Assembly (NCBI RefSeq): GCF_019320115.1
Contig: NC_089588.1
Location: 120,339,707 to 120,403,706 of the forward strand
Reading direction: 5' to 3'
DNA: 64,000 bases
Origin: Miscanthus floridulus
Taxonomy: Eukaryota; Streptophyta; Magnoliopsida; Poales; Poaceae
Shown: positions 11,402-21,602 of the stretch, piece after piece
Layout of the letters: each line of letters opens with the position of its first letter
Position numbering within the stretch: the first letter of the stretch is position 1
Notes under the pieces: model-generated
Databases searched by the model: none
What the model was told of the DNA's origin: nothing
What the model saw: the letters and a program-made list of their open reading frames with translations, nothing else
Made by a program: the position numbers and the translations under genes

Positions 11402-12070
11402 ATGTGCCAGATCAAGAAGGAGATGAGCGCCGAGTCTGGCTCGCCATCGGCCTCCACCTCGCCGGAGCACCACCAGACGGTGTGGACGTCGCCGCCGAAG
11501 CGGCCGGCGGGGCGGACCAAGTTCCGGGAGACGCGGCACCCCGTGTTCCGCGGCGTCCGGCGTCGGGGCAACGCCGGGCGGTGGGTGTGCGAGGTGCGCG
11601 TGCCCGGTCGCCGCGGCTGCAGGCTCTGGCTCGGCACATTCGACACCGCCGAGGCCGCGGCGCGCGCGCACGATGCCGCCATGCTTGCCATCGCCGGCGC
11701 GGGCACCTGCCTTAACTTCGCCGACTCGGCCTGGCTCCTCACGGTCCCTGCCTCCTACGCTAGCCTCGCCGACGTCCGAAACGCGGTCGCCGAGGCCGTG
11801 GAGGACTTCCAGCGCCGCGAGGCGCTCCCGGAGGAGGAGGACGCTCGCTCGGCCACGTCGTCGATGCCGTCCTCTCCCGCCATCGACGACGACGCCGAGG
11901 AAGCCTCTTCGGCCACCGAGGACTCGCCGTTCGAACTGGACGTGTTCGGTGACATGAGTTGGGACTTGTACTACGCGAGCTTGGCGCAGGCGATGCTCAT
12001 GGAGCCACCGTCCACAATCACCGCGTTCTGCGACGACGCCGTTGCCGAAGTGCCACTCTGGAGCTACTAG
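11402..12070 (+). CDS. DREB1A: CBF/DREB1 transcription factor, gene A (DREB1A type)
   Basis: This intronless gene encodes a 222-aa nuclear AP2/ERF protein of the CBF/DREB1 family, which binds CRT/DRE (CCGAC) promoter elements and activates cold and drought genes. The CBF signature [16 protein letters not shown] spans residues 32-47 and doubles as the nuclear localisation region. The AP2 domain spans about 49-106 (FRGVRRRG to CLNF), with the WVCEV and LWLGTF strands and the RAHDAA helix. DSAWLL follows at 108-113. The C-terminal half is acidic (EEED, DDDAEE) and ends in the activation-domain LWSY. At the position where most DREBs have Glu19 of the AP2 domain there is Val (EVRVPG), which is common in monocot members. 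I chose the ATG at 11402 because the [12 protein letters not shown] start is shared with gene B; an upstream in-frame ATG at 11201 precedes the TATA box. The DREB1A-type call rests on recalled similarity and order. Confidence 0.95.
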   Translation: MCQIKKEMSAESGSPSASTSPEHHQTVWTSPPKRPAGRTKFRETRHPVFRGVRRRGNAGRWVCEVRVPGRRGCRLWLGTFDTAEAAARAHDAAMLAIAGAGTCLNFADSAWLLTVPASYASLADVRNAVAEAVEDFQRREALPEEEDARSATSSMPSSPAIDDDAEEASSATEDSPFELDVFGDMSWDLYYASLAQAMLMEPPSTITAFCDDAVAEVPLWSY

Positions 12071-13798
12071 GAACACTGTACTCTACTTCAGTGTTTTGCC
12101 TTTTCTCTATTTTGCGTCCGATGCCTATTTATGGTATTGTAAAGGTTACTAGTCTACTACTACTACCGGTAATCAGACAGAGCAAATTGGGAAAACAGAG
12201 GATGCCCCCATTGACTTTCTAAAGCTTGCAAAAAATATTCGAATTTAGAGCTTATGATAGTGGTTGACACTGAACTTATCTCGTCAGTTTTAATAGTGGT
12301 TGACTTTGAAGTTGGCAAGGTAACCGGTAACTGTTTGGATGACAATTCATCCCCCTTGAAGCGACCGTCATCTCACACTCTGCCTGTCGCCCTGACGGGT
12401 CCTCCTGCTTCCCGTGGCCATCACCGTTGCCATCTGCATCCTAGCGGTGCATTTCTATTTTCTCCAGCACCACCAAGAAACGCCTTGGGAAATGCAAGCC
12501 TGACCTTAAAACTTTTGACTGTCTCAACAGGAAAATAGAGAAGATCCTGACTTCAGAGGAGGCAATCAGGCAAGGAGCTAGTCAGCGCCTCACCGGCCGG
12601 TATTTCATACTTGTAGAATTGCAAGGCCCTGTTTGGTCAAAACCCCCAAGGCGTGCGTTTTTCTGAGGCCACAAGTGAGGGATCCGGCTGCCTGTTCAAC
12701 GGATACAGGGGGCAACCGCAGCCTTGCCTTACCAGGATTCTTTGACGCTTGACAGTCAATCTGAACACTCGTACTCTTCAGCACTGATGGCACATCCAAA
12801 CTGCAACGGCACGTCAACTGTTGACACTTGACAGAGCATACTTGAAGACTACTAGAATTCTTGCAGTGATACTAAAAACCGTGAACATTTCTGTTGTGAG
12901 TCATTAACCAGTCTGCGCTGTAAACTCTTCAGCGCCCTACTGAATTTCCTCCGGACGGGAAAAAAAAGGAACTTGCTCAGAATTGTGATAAGAAAGGGGG
13001 ATCAATCATACATGCACATCGCTTTCCTGAAATGGCCTGTTGTTCATTGTTTGTGCGCACTTGATGTGTAGCGTGAGAATGACATCACGTTCGCTCAATT
13101 GGCAGTACATAAATCACAAACACAGCTGTAACATCTCTTATCACAGCTCATGCTTGCGGTGATTGTTTCTGTCGCAGTTCCCCAAGTCTGAAGTGCACGT
13201 TTTTGCAGTGACACTCCAGGGCATCAGAACGTGTTATTCCTTTATAAAACACTAGCATATACCTATTACAAATGCAAAGTGAAAGTGTGGTTGGAGCTTG
13301 GGTGGTGCCCACAGAGGATGTCAGATGGACCAAAAAGATATTCGCCACGGCACAATTGGTGTGATTAAAATTCTGGTGTTTACCAGTCACCAATTGGAAA
13401 GTATTAAAATCTTGCAGCCAATAGTATTAGTATCGGAGAGGTAACCTTGGTTCAAGGAGCCGAATAAAGAAAAGCCAAAGCTTTCCTTAAAGAAATACAG
13501 ACTGCTACTGTTAGGATACCTTGCAGTTGCAGCTGGCTCCCACCAGATTAGCACCGGCAGCATAGAAAATCAGGGTTCAGATTACTTGCAAAGTATTCTT
13601 CCTCCCCGTTCCCAGGACCGTCAGCAGCAGCAGCAACTGGACCTGCCCGGAATCCCACAACTTTGAACGGCTTCCATAATCTAATCAACCAAACAGACTC
13701 AACTTTGGACGGGTAAGCCCAGGCTGCCCGTTTGGGCGTCGCTGCTGCGGCGGGCGCGAACTGTCCCGTCCCGCGTTGTCGCCGTCGTCGACCGCGCG
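12071..13798. other. 3' flank of gene A, homologous to other CBF units
   Basis: No further gene is seen. A stretch from about 12175 to 12300 (GGGAAAACAGA, then an AGAGCTTATGATAGTGGTTG-like block) is shared with the 3' side of the CBF relic at 14875-14945. About 12360-13090 resembles the stretch at 7430-8340. These shared flanks show that the CBF genes arose by tandem duplication of units that included their downstream DNA. Confidence 0.6.
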
Positions 13799-14607
13799 CC
13801 TGTAGCTGATGATAGCTCATTTAATTCATCAGTACGAGCAAAAGATGATTTTGACAATAATTTTTGAAGTTTGTAAAACACAGATTTTGATAAAATAATA
13901 TCAATATCATCATAGATCATCACAGATGCCATTTTTTTCTCTTTTTCTTATGTTCTTTCTTTTTTTTCCCTGCTTCCCATAGCTGCACGCCGAGCTTCCT
14001 CCATGGCTGCACGCCGAGCTTCCCATGGCTGCAGGCCCCGTGCTTGAAAGAAAGGAGGAAACGTGGTTGCCTATCTTGACTCGTCACGGTTACGCGTTTA
14101 TATCTGGTGAAAACCCAAAGACATTTACATCGATACGGTTGTGATCAACTAGGAGTCTAGGACTCGTATTTTTGAATTACATCCGGACTCAATCTATCTC
14201 TAAGCAAACTTAAGCTCTAAGTAAACTTGAGCCGCACCCCTAAATCACAACCAAACCAAACACAAATACAACCATATCTGTTAACATCCTCCCTCAATCT
14301 AAACTTCTCTTCCTCTTGAGATTTAGATTGTTCTTGAACTCTTCTAGCTTACCGACCGGCAAAGTTTTAGTGAACCCATCTGCAATTTGATCATGGGTAG
14401 ATATCAACCGAATTTGCAATTGTTTCTTAGTTACCCTCTCTCGAACAGAATGAAAATCAATTTCAATATGTTAAGCCCACGCATGGAAAACTAGATGCGT
14501 AGCTTTAATGAAAGATACGTAGCTCCCAAATTGTCACACCACAAAACAGGAGGCTGTGCCAACCGAACACCCAATTCTAGCAATAATGATTCCAACCAAA
14601 TCAATTC
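13799..14607 (-). repeat. Duplicated flank + copia LTR + pol 3' end (copy 1)
   Basis: These 809 bp are nearly identical to 16058-16860. The copy contains about 246 bp of non-element flank, a whole copia LTR (14045-14286, from TGAAAG to TGTTAACA on the plus strand), and about 320 bp of the 3' end of copia pol on the minus strand. Both copies share the same flanking bases next to the LTR, including GTGCT. They are therefore two copies of one insertion, made by segmental duplication after the element landed. The copy stops abruptly at 14607, where CBF coding sequence begins. Confidence 0.88.
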
Positions 14608-14754
14608 TCGCCGTTCTTGCTGGATGCGTTCGGTGACATGAGCTCAGACTTGTACTACGCGAGCTTGGCGCAGGCGATGCTCACGGAGCCACCGTGCACA
14701 GTCGGGGCGTTCTCCGACGAGGCCGTGGCCGATGTGCCGCTCTGGAGCTATTAG
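14608..14754 (+). pseudogene. CBF/DREB1 relic: last 48 codons only
   Basis: From TCGCCGTTC at 14608 the plus strand reads the C-terminal activation region of a DREB1A-type CBF protein: SPF, then [20 protein letters not shown], then TEPP, ending in PLWSY and a stop at 14752-14754. It aligns codon for codon with the end of gene A ([20 protein letters not shown]...PLWSY). The N-terminus, AP2 domain and promoter are absent; copia sequence abuts at 14607/14608. The 3' UTR region is also related to gene A. Relative to gene A the fragment has substitutions (E to L, W to S), consistent with relaxed constraint. It cannot encode a DNA-binding protein. Confidence 0.93.
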
Positions 14755-16057
14755 AGCATAGAGCTGAGGTCGCTGTAGTTCAGTTTTCGCCTTTTCTTTT
14801 CCTTGGACTCCGAAAGTCCGAAGCCAAATTTTGGTACTGTGACGGTTTACTACATTTGGAAGTGAGACAGAGCAACTTGGGAAAACAGATTTGCTAAAAG
14901 TAGCAAGAAATGGTAAATTGAGCTTATACTAGTGGTTGACCTCGTGCTTGCGCCTCACAAACAAATCGTCACGCTGCTCGCTAACGGCAAGGATGGCAAT
15001 AGTCCCCCACACGGCCACACCGCTCGCTCGCCGCACTGACGGGGGCTTCCTGGCTCGCAGCCTCGCAACATATAATCTTGCATTGCCGTGCCGCCGCGAT
15101 GCTCGAACCATATGCGAGGATCAGCCTCCGGCAAGCTCGCTCGATGCCTCGATGCCTCGATGCAACCTGCAAGGCGTGAGCGTGACGCGCGCTCCGGATC
15201 AGCCTCCGGCCGTCACCGTTGACGTCTGCATTTCCTGAAGCGCAACGCCAAGGGGCACTCAAGTCTGACCGAGAAAATTTTGACTTGGGAGGAGGCCGGA
15301 GCCCGGAGCTAGTCTGCCGGCAGCCGCTGATTTTTGTTGCTGAATTGCAGCGATGGGGTTAGTAAAAGTAGTTTGTTTTCCTCAGGCGAAGCGAGAGACC
15401 GAGAGAACCCCCGGTCCTACTCCTACCATGCATGCTCGGTTGACAGTCAAACTGAGGAGTATTGTGTCAGCAATGATGCAGCACGCCAAAGCGTGGACGA
15501 AGGAATCAGCAGCAGCACCAATTGTATGTGTAGATCTGCCGTATCAATTGTATGTGTAGATCTACCCTTGTTTTTTGCTTTTTTTAAGATAAGGTTTGCA
15601 GACAGTAGTAGTCGAATGGTACATTGGTACCGTGCGGAGTTGAGGAAACAGTCTTGTCTTTAGCAGACAAGAAATATCTACTGATCCTACTTACTCGGTC
15701 ATCTCGGACCGAAAGTTCACTCGATCGTTCAAATATCGGGATAAAGAAACACGGATTTACCGTCCCCTTTGCGCCTTCCACTTCTCGCTGGCTCACACGC
15801 AGAATTACCGCCCAGAGATTAAAAAAATATCACGAGTGAGCAGATGCTAAGCAAGAGTATTCTTCATCCCCATCATCCAAGCCTCCGGGCGTCCGCGAAT
15901 AGATAAGGATCTATTTGTTTGAGCTTATCTGAGAATCTGGATTTCCTGAGAATCTGCTGTCGAGAGAATCCACCGGCTGGATAAGCGGGGGGTTTGGCAA
16001 CCTTAATTATTTGCAGTTAGTTATTTGTCCTGAGTGTAAAATGATCCGTATGCCGCT
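14755..16057. other. 3' flank of CBF relic
   Basis: No gene is seen. It contains blocks shared with the gene A flank, such as a GTTGACGTCTGCATTTCC region followed by GACCGAGAAAATTTTGACTT at about 15200-15290. A direct repeat of CAATTGTATGTGTAGATCT occurs at about 15520 and 15546. The sequence at 15855-15885 resembles 13590-13620, just left of the duplicated copia block in copy 1. Confidence 0.5.
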
Positions 16058-16304
16058 CCTGTAGCTGATGATAGCTCATTTAATTCATCAGTACGAGCAA
16101 AACATGATTTTGACAATAATTTTTGAAGTTTGTAAAACACAGATTTTGATAAAATAAGATCAATATCATCATAGATCATCACAGATGCCATTTTTTTTCT
16201 CTTTTTCTTATGTTCTTTCTTTTTTTTTCCCCTGCTTCCCATAGCTGCACGCCGAGCTTCCTATGGCTGCACGCCGAGCTTCCCATGGCTGCAGGCCCCG
16301 TGCT

Positions 16305-16539
16305 TGAAAGAAAGGAGGAAACGTGGTTGCCTATCTTACTCGTCACGGTTACGCGCGTTTATATCTGGTGAAAACCCAAAGAGATTTACATCGATACGGT
16401 TGTGATCAACTAGGACTCGTATTTTTGAATTACATCCGGACTCAATATATCTCTAAGCAAACTTAAGCTCTAAGTAAACTTGAGCCGCACCCCTAAATCA
16501 CAACCGAACCAAACACAAATACAACCATATCTGTTAACA
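16305..16539 (-). repeat. 3' LTR of deleted copia element
   Basis: This 235-bp LTR (minus orientation) reads TGTTAACAG...CTTTCTTTCA on the minus strand. It matches 18270-18502 and 14045-14286. The third copy at 14045-14286 belongs to the segmental duplication, not to a separate insertion. Confidence 0.88.
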
Positions 16540-16546
16540 TCCTCCC

Positions 16547-18023
16547 TCAATCTAAACTTCTCTTCCTCTTGAGATTTAGATTGTTCTTGAACTCTTCTAG
16601 CTTACCGACCGGCAAAGTTTTAGTGAACCCATCTGCAATTTGATCATGGGTAGATATCAACCGAATTTGCAATTGTTTCTTAGTTACCCTCTCCCGAACA
16701 AAATGAAAATCAATTTCAACATGTTAAGCCCACGCATGGAAAACTAGATGCGTAGCTTTAATGAAAGATACGTAGCTCCCAAATTGTCACACCACAAAAC
16801 AGGAGGCTGTGCCAACCGAACACCCAATTCTAGCAATAATGATTCCAACCAAATCAATTCGGCAATAGTATTAGCCATAGATTTATATTCTGCTTCAGTA
16901 CTAGACTGTGAGACAGTAGCCCGCTTTCTAGCACTCCAAGATATAAGATTAGAACCAAGGAAAATTGCAAATTCTCCAGTAGATTTTCTATCATCAACAC
17001 TTCCAGCCCAATCAGCATCAGAAAAGGCACTCAAAATTGTAGAACTCGCCCTTTTGATATGTAACCCAACATTCAATGTAGATTGAACATAATGAAGAAT
17101 TTTTTTAACTGCAGTCCAATGAACTGATGTTGGTGCATGCAAAAACTGACAAACCTTGTTCACAGAAAAGGCTAAATCTGGCCGAGTGAGAGTTAGGTAT
17201 TGCAATGCCCCAACAATACTTCTATAACGAGTGCTATCTTCTGGACCAAGCGGATCACCTTCAAAGCTTGACAATTTTTCCGAGCTAGACAATGGAGTCG
17301 GCGACCCTTTGCACTTGACCATTCCAACACGCATTACAATCTCTTGCGCATACTTTTCTTGAGAGAGTAACAGTCCATTCTTGCTTCTTTGAACTTCAAT
17401 ACCCAAAAAATAGTTTAAGTCAAGATCCTTTAGAGCAAACTTCTTGCGCAAATCCAACAATAGAGCCGAAATTGCTTCACTAGAAGAGCTAGTGACAATG
17501 ATATCATCAACATATATAAGCATATAGATGCTAACCCCTGATTTTTTATAGATAAACAAAGAGGTTTCTGACTTTGAAGCAATAAAACCGAGATCAATCA
17601 ACTTGGAGCTCAATCAGCCCGTTCGGGAGGCCGTATCGTATCGTGGATTATTTACTGCTGGCTGGTTTGGTGTGAGAGAAAACATTGTTCCTGACAGAAA
17701 ATTTACGATCGTTTACGAGCAAGCGAACAGGCTGAATATCGCATACCAAGCATGTGGAGCTTGCTTAAGTCCATAAATTGCTTTATCAAGTCTGCACACC
17801 AGATGTGGAGCATCTTCTTTCTCAAAACCTGGAGGTTGTTTCATATAAACCTTCTCTTCCAGAACACCATGCAGAAACGCATTCTGAACATCCAACTGTC
17901 GTTGACTTGAGCTTCTCGTATGGCACGAAGGAATTGAGCCTTCCATAGAAGATAATTGTCTCGGGTTAATTTCTCCGAGACTACTCCTAGCACCGGCATA
18001 GCAGAAGTTGATGTCGACGCCAT
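16547..18023 (-). pseudogene. copia gag-RT-RNase H remnant
   Basis: On the minus strand a gag N-terminus starts at 18023 ([10 protein letters not shown], then [18 protein letters not shown]). At about 17905 it is joined, out of frame, to RT sequence ([12 protein letters not shown], then [10 protein letters not shown] and [12 protein letters not shown]). RT continues beyond the MITE with [17 protein letters not shown] (about 17510) and [10 protein letters not shown]. RNase H follows with [19 protein letters not shown] and [12 protein letters not shown] stop at about 16726 interrupts the last part, and the frame closes at 16547 next to the polypurine tract. Protease, integrase and most of gag are absent. 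Confidence 0.88.
17615..17734. mobile_element. 120-bp MITE inside copia RT
   Basis: Inverted ends CAGCCCGTTCG on the left and, read from the right, CAGCCTGTTCG bound a 120-bp insertion flanked by AAT (17612-17614) and AAT (17735-17737). The RT reading frame runs up to the left of the insertion and resumes after it. Taking out the element plus one AAT leaves the frame continuous, which fixes the borders independently. The superfamily is uncertain; the ends resemble short grass MITEs beginning CAGCCTGTTCG. Confidence 0.85.
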
Positions 18024-18039
18024 GGGAGGAAGTTTCTGG

Positions 18040-18232
18040 CGCAAAAAGCTTCTGTCGCAGGCTGTTGCTGACGCAAAAAGTTCCTATTGCAGGAATTTGT
18101 TTCTGGCGCAGAAAAGTTCCTGTCGCAGGAAGTTGCTTCTGTCGCAGGCTGTTGCTGCCTTGCTGGCGCAAAAAAGTTCCTGTCGCAGGAAGTTGATCCG
18201 GCGCAGGGGCTTCTTGGCGCAGGAGGTTGGGA
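18040..18232 (-). repeat. Hairpin-like leader repeats of the copia element
   Basis: Between the 5' LTR and the gag start, a 25-60 bp motif recurs. It contains the self-complementary TTCCTGTCGCAGGAA (clear at about 18116-18131 and 18176-18191) with GGCGCAAAAAAGTTCC-type spacers. Each copy could form a short hairpin in the element RNA. The repetition is seen directly; any packaging role is speculation. Confidence 0.65.
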
Positions 18233-18534
18233 TGTTGGGATGTTTAGGAAGAGAATGCTGTGATTACTATGAAAGAAAGGAGAAAACATGGTTGATGGTT
18301 GCCTATCTTGGCTCGCCACGGTTACGCGTTTATATGTGCTGCAAACACCAAAAAGATTTACATCGATACGGTTGTGATCAACTAGGACTCGTATTCTTGA
18401 ATTACATCCGGACTCACTCTATCTTTAAGCAAACTTAAGCTCTAATATAAGTAAACTTGAGCCGCACCGTAGATAACACAAATACAACCATATCTGTTAA
18501 CAATGCTGACCTCACCCACCACCAGTGGCCTATG

Positions 18535-18720
18535 CGGCGCGCCCCATGCCGGCCTTGCCCGCCGCCAGCGCTCGCATCCATGCTGGCCTCGTTCACCGCC
18601 GGCGACCGCATCCATGCCGGCCTGGCCCGCCGCCGTCGACCACATCCATGCCGGCCTGTCCCGCTGCCGCCGCCCGTATCCACATCTGCCTCGCCCGCCA
18701 CCGCCTCCCCATGGAGAGCC
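18535..18720 (+). repeat. GC-rich minisatellite, about 34-42 bp units
   Basis: About five degenerate units repeat the core CATCCATGCCGGCCTGGCCC followed by GCCGCCG-rich spacers. The surrounding 18.5-19.2 kb is strongly GC-rich and contains overlapping open frames on both strands, as expected from composition alone. I see no recognisable protein. Confidence 0.65.
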
Positions 18721-19265
18721 CGTCCGTCGCCGCCCGCCACCAAGCTCGGCCATTGCCCCATGGAGGGCCCGTCCGTCGCCGGCCACGAGAGGAAGTGGAA
18801 GGGGCAGAGGGTACCAGGAGGAAAACGACCGGATTATTCTCGTACCGCGGGGGGCCGTCGCGTTTAGACGCTAGTGTAGTCGCGGTGGGGGAGGCAGAGG
18901 CTGCTCGTGGCGCGCGGTGACCACGGGGCGTTCGGCGCGATTTTTGGCGATCCGCCGCCACACCGCGCGGTCACTGTGTAAACAAACGCGGCCAAGCTCA
19001 GACAGCGCACCGCACGCCGCGACACGATGTCGCCGTCGCTGCTCGTCGCGGCCGCGCATCGGCGTCCAGACCATCGCCCGTCCAACTAAAATATCGCGTT
19101 GCCCCCTCCCTATCCGGCCCCACGAGCCAAATATAATGCTATCAAGCAAAGCAAAGCAGCAACAGAGGGCACAGCTGGGGGCCGCGCCTCGGTTGGCCGT
19201 CGCGCGTACGGGCGTGAGCGGACGCGCACCGGACGACGACGCGAGCGATGGCCCTCGCCCCTCGC

Positions 19266-19305
<40 letters not shown>

Positions 19306-20816
19306 CACGACCTGAGCGACGGATTGGCGGACGGACGGGTGATTGCCTTTGCCTGATTGGGGGTCATGACTCATGACTCATGAAGTCATGATCATGAGCA
19401 GCTAAGCCGAGCGCCCAAAAAGTTCTTGTTTGTTCGCTTGCCCCGGAACGCGATCATTCGCAAAATCGCAAGTGGGATGGTCGGTTCAGGTGCGCTAGCT
19501 TCCCTGCTGCTGCCGCTTTTGTGATAGCGGGGTGGCCTGGCGTGATGGATTGGATTGGTGCGTGGTTTGCTTTCGCGCTATCAGACTCTCACTCACGTCG
19601 CGATCCGTTGGATGGAACGGGAAATGTCTGCTGGATTAGGAGCTTCTTCTTTTTTTCCCTTCTAAGGAAAGGGAGGCATAATTGATCTTGATGCCAAAGC
19701 ACCTTCTAAAAATTATGCGAGTTGCATATAACATGCTATTTGCCATCAGTTTGTTAAAAAAATGACTAAAGCCAACTGCATTTTTATCACAATTTCTAAA
19801 ACTTATCACTGAAATGCAAACCTTGTTTACCTTACACAAATGATGACTAGAACAGAGGAAATGTAATCTTGGGTGGAAAACATGAGGAAGCAACGTGGGT
19901 ATGAGACAGAGCCATTCAAACGGGTATGACTAAGAGAAAAGGAAAAACAACCACCTGATTTGAGGAAAACTAACATATTACTAGGCAAAATGTAGATGTG
20001 TGTATGATAAGTATATTTTACTGATCGTTAGTATTTTTCGAACAAGACGATCTTTTGGTGCGGCTCAACCCAATTTGCTGAACGACATTACAGCTTCTAG
20101 GTCTAAATGGCAAATTTAGCGAGTTTTAAACATCAATTTTTTTTCATTTTAGGTGAGGACCTAAAGATCTCACACATTTTACTATAACATGTAAATTTGA
20201 TGATGATATTTCATGCCTCAGAAGAAAATCGTTTGGCTCTATTGATATACGTAGTAAATGGACTAGAGATGTCTCAATTCGACATTTCTGACTATATTGA
20301 GATAGTAAACGGAGGTAGCAGTGTTTCAATTCGAGGATTACAATTTCCTTTTTCTTTTTTTTTCCCAGTGGAGATGTCTTGTTGTGTCGCACACGGTCGT
20401 CTAAATAGCACCCAGTGAGGGCCAAAGCCAAGACAAAGCTTCATCCTCACTGTACCCAAAATCTGAATTGGCAGAATTGCAAATTGCAACAGCTTCTTAT
20501 TTTCTCTGTACCAACGGCATTTCACAAGGCCACAAAACAGCTGCGGTATTCAGGATGCACTGATGCAGGTAAGCAGAGACTGAAACCGATCACGGAAGGC
20601 GGAAGCCAAAGAAGTCCAGCGGTGGTACTACTACTACCCCAATAATAAAGAAAGAAAATATCAGGTCACCCTCGAAGCCTCTCACAGTTGCCTTTCCCGG
20701 CCTTACCCAGATGCGTCCCCCCTTCCTCTGCTTTCATTCTCCAGCTGTGTGCTCGTCCACTGGACTGGCTCCCTTCTTCCCGCGCTTTCCACTCTGTGCT
20801 CCATCCAGCCACCACC
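18721..20816. other. Upstream region of CBF gene B, no gene
   Basis: A GC-rich stretch runs to about 19260, then the T36 tract, then mixed-composition DNA up to the gene B promoter. No element ends or conserved protein motifs were recognised. Confidence 0.45.
19268..19303. repeat. 36-bp poly-T tract
   Basis: An uninterrupted run of 36 T (poly-A on the minus strand) is set in GC-rich sequence. It could be the tail of a retroposed transcript on the minus strand or a simple expansion. No recognisable body or flanking duplication was found. The exact length is prone to assembly error. Confidence 0.85.
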
Positions 20817-20824
20817 TATAAATA
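20817..20824 (+). promoter_or_regulatory. TATA box of CBF gene B
   Basis: TATAAATA lies 114 bp upstream of the ATG, in a promoter block nearly identical to that of gene A (CCACCTATAAATATGCGCC). Confidence 0.75.
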
Positions 20825-20930
20825 TGCGCCCGCAAATCCGCCATTCGCATCTCAAACCCACTCGAGACCCAACTCAGTCAGAACGACCAAAGATCTTCAA
20901 GCTAAGCAACCGAGAGCTGATAAGAAGAAG

Positions 20931-21602
20931 ATGTGTCCGATCAAGAAGGAGATGAGCGCCGAGTCAAGCTCGTCGTGCAGCTGGGCATCGACCTCGTCGG
21001 AGCACCACCAGACTGTGTGGACGTCGCCGCCGAAGAGGCCGGCGGGGCGGACCAAGTTCCGGGAGACGCGGCACCCCGTGTTCCGCGGCGTCCGGCGCCG
21101 GGGCAACGCCGGAAGGTGGGTGTGCGAGGTGCGCGTGCCGGGGAGGCGCGGCTGCAGGCTCTGGCTCGGCACGTTCGACACCGCCGATGGCGCCGCGCGG
21201 GCGCACGACGCCGCCATGCTCGCCATCGCCGGCGCGGGCGCGGGCCTCAACTTCGCCGACTCCGCGTGGCTGCTCGCGGTCCCGGCCTCGTACGCCAGCC
21301 TCGCCGAGGTCCGCCACGCGGTCGCCGAGGCCGTGGAGGACTTCCAGCGCCGCGAGGCGCTCCCGGAGGAGGAGGACGCGCGGTCGGCCGCGTCGTCGGC
21401 GCCTTCCTCCCCCGCCGCCAGCGTCTCCACCGACGGGGAGGAGTCCTCGCCATTCGAGCTGGACGTGTTCAATGACATGAGCTGGGACTTGTACTACGCG
21501 AGCATGGCGCAGGCGATGCTCATGGAGCCGCCGTCCGCGGTCCCGGCGTTCGGCGACGTCGGCTACGCCAACGCCGGCGATATGGCACTGTGGAGCTACT
21601 AG
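20931..21602 (+). CDS. DREB1A: CBF/DREB1 transcription factor, gene B (DREB1A type)
   Basis: This intronless gene encodes a 223-aa CBF/DREB1 activator and is the closest relative of gene A in the window; both start [12 protein letters not shown]. The signature [16 protein letters not shown] is at residues 34-49, the AP2 domain at about 51-108, and DSAWLL at 110-115. Val again replaces the usual AP2 Glu19. The C-terminal region is acidic and Ser-rich ([17 protein letters not shown]), with the conserved [20 protein letters not shown] segment and a final LWSY. I chose the start at 20931 by alignment with gene A and by TATA distance; in-frame ATGs farther upstream (20688, 20824) are at or before the TATA box. 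With A and the relic it forms an expanded DREB1A-type subgroup. The symbol follows the rice name and is an inferred orthology. Confidence 0.95.
   Translation: MCPIKKEMSAESSSSCSWASTSSEHHQTVWTSPPKRPAGRTKFRETRHPVFRGVRRRGNAGRWVCEVRVPGRRGCRLWLGTFDTADGAARAHDAAMLAIAGAGAGLNFADSAWLLAVPASYASLAEVRHAVAEAVEDFQRREALPEEEDARSAASSAPSSPAASVSTDGEESSPFELDVFNDMSWDLYYASMAQAMLMEPPSAVPAFGDVGYANAGDMALWSY

Larger units (their letters stand above)
16305..18502 (-). mobile_element. Internally deleted copia element with both LTRs
   Basis: The element runs on the minus strand between two LTRs, 16305-16539 (3' LTR) and 18270-18502 (5' LTR), both reading TGAAAG...TGTTAACA on the plus strand. The flanking bases are GTGCT on the left and ATGCT on the right, a 5-bp target duplication with one mismatch. 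The polypurine tract TTGAGGGAGGA (minus strand) abuts the 3' LTR. The whole element is only 2,198 bp. Most of gag, protease and integrase are missing, and an N-terminal gag piece is joined to RT. A 120-bp MITE has since inserted in RT. It is non-autonomous. Confidence 0.9.

Noticed and set aside
11342..12076. Long antisense open frame over CBF gene A, with similar ones over genes B, C and D
   Set aside because: The CBF genes are extremely GC-rich at third positions, which removes stops on the opposite strand. The antisense frames have no domain, and the sense frames have clear AP2 conservation.
16021..16242. Minus-strand frame MASVMIYDDIDLILSKSV..., also at 13699-13932, as a conserved small gene
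   Set aside because: Both copies lie in the segmental duplication outside the LTR, so their similarity reflects duplication, not selection. The N- and C-terminal parts differ.
18442..18961. Overlapping GC-rich frames upstream of gene B as a host gene
   Set aside because: Frames on both strands are equally long. The sequence is a GCC-rich minisatellite with no conserved motif, start context or splice signals.
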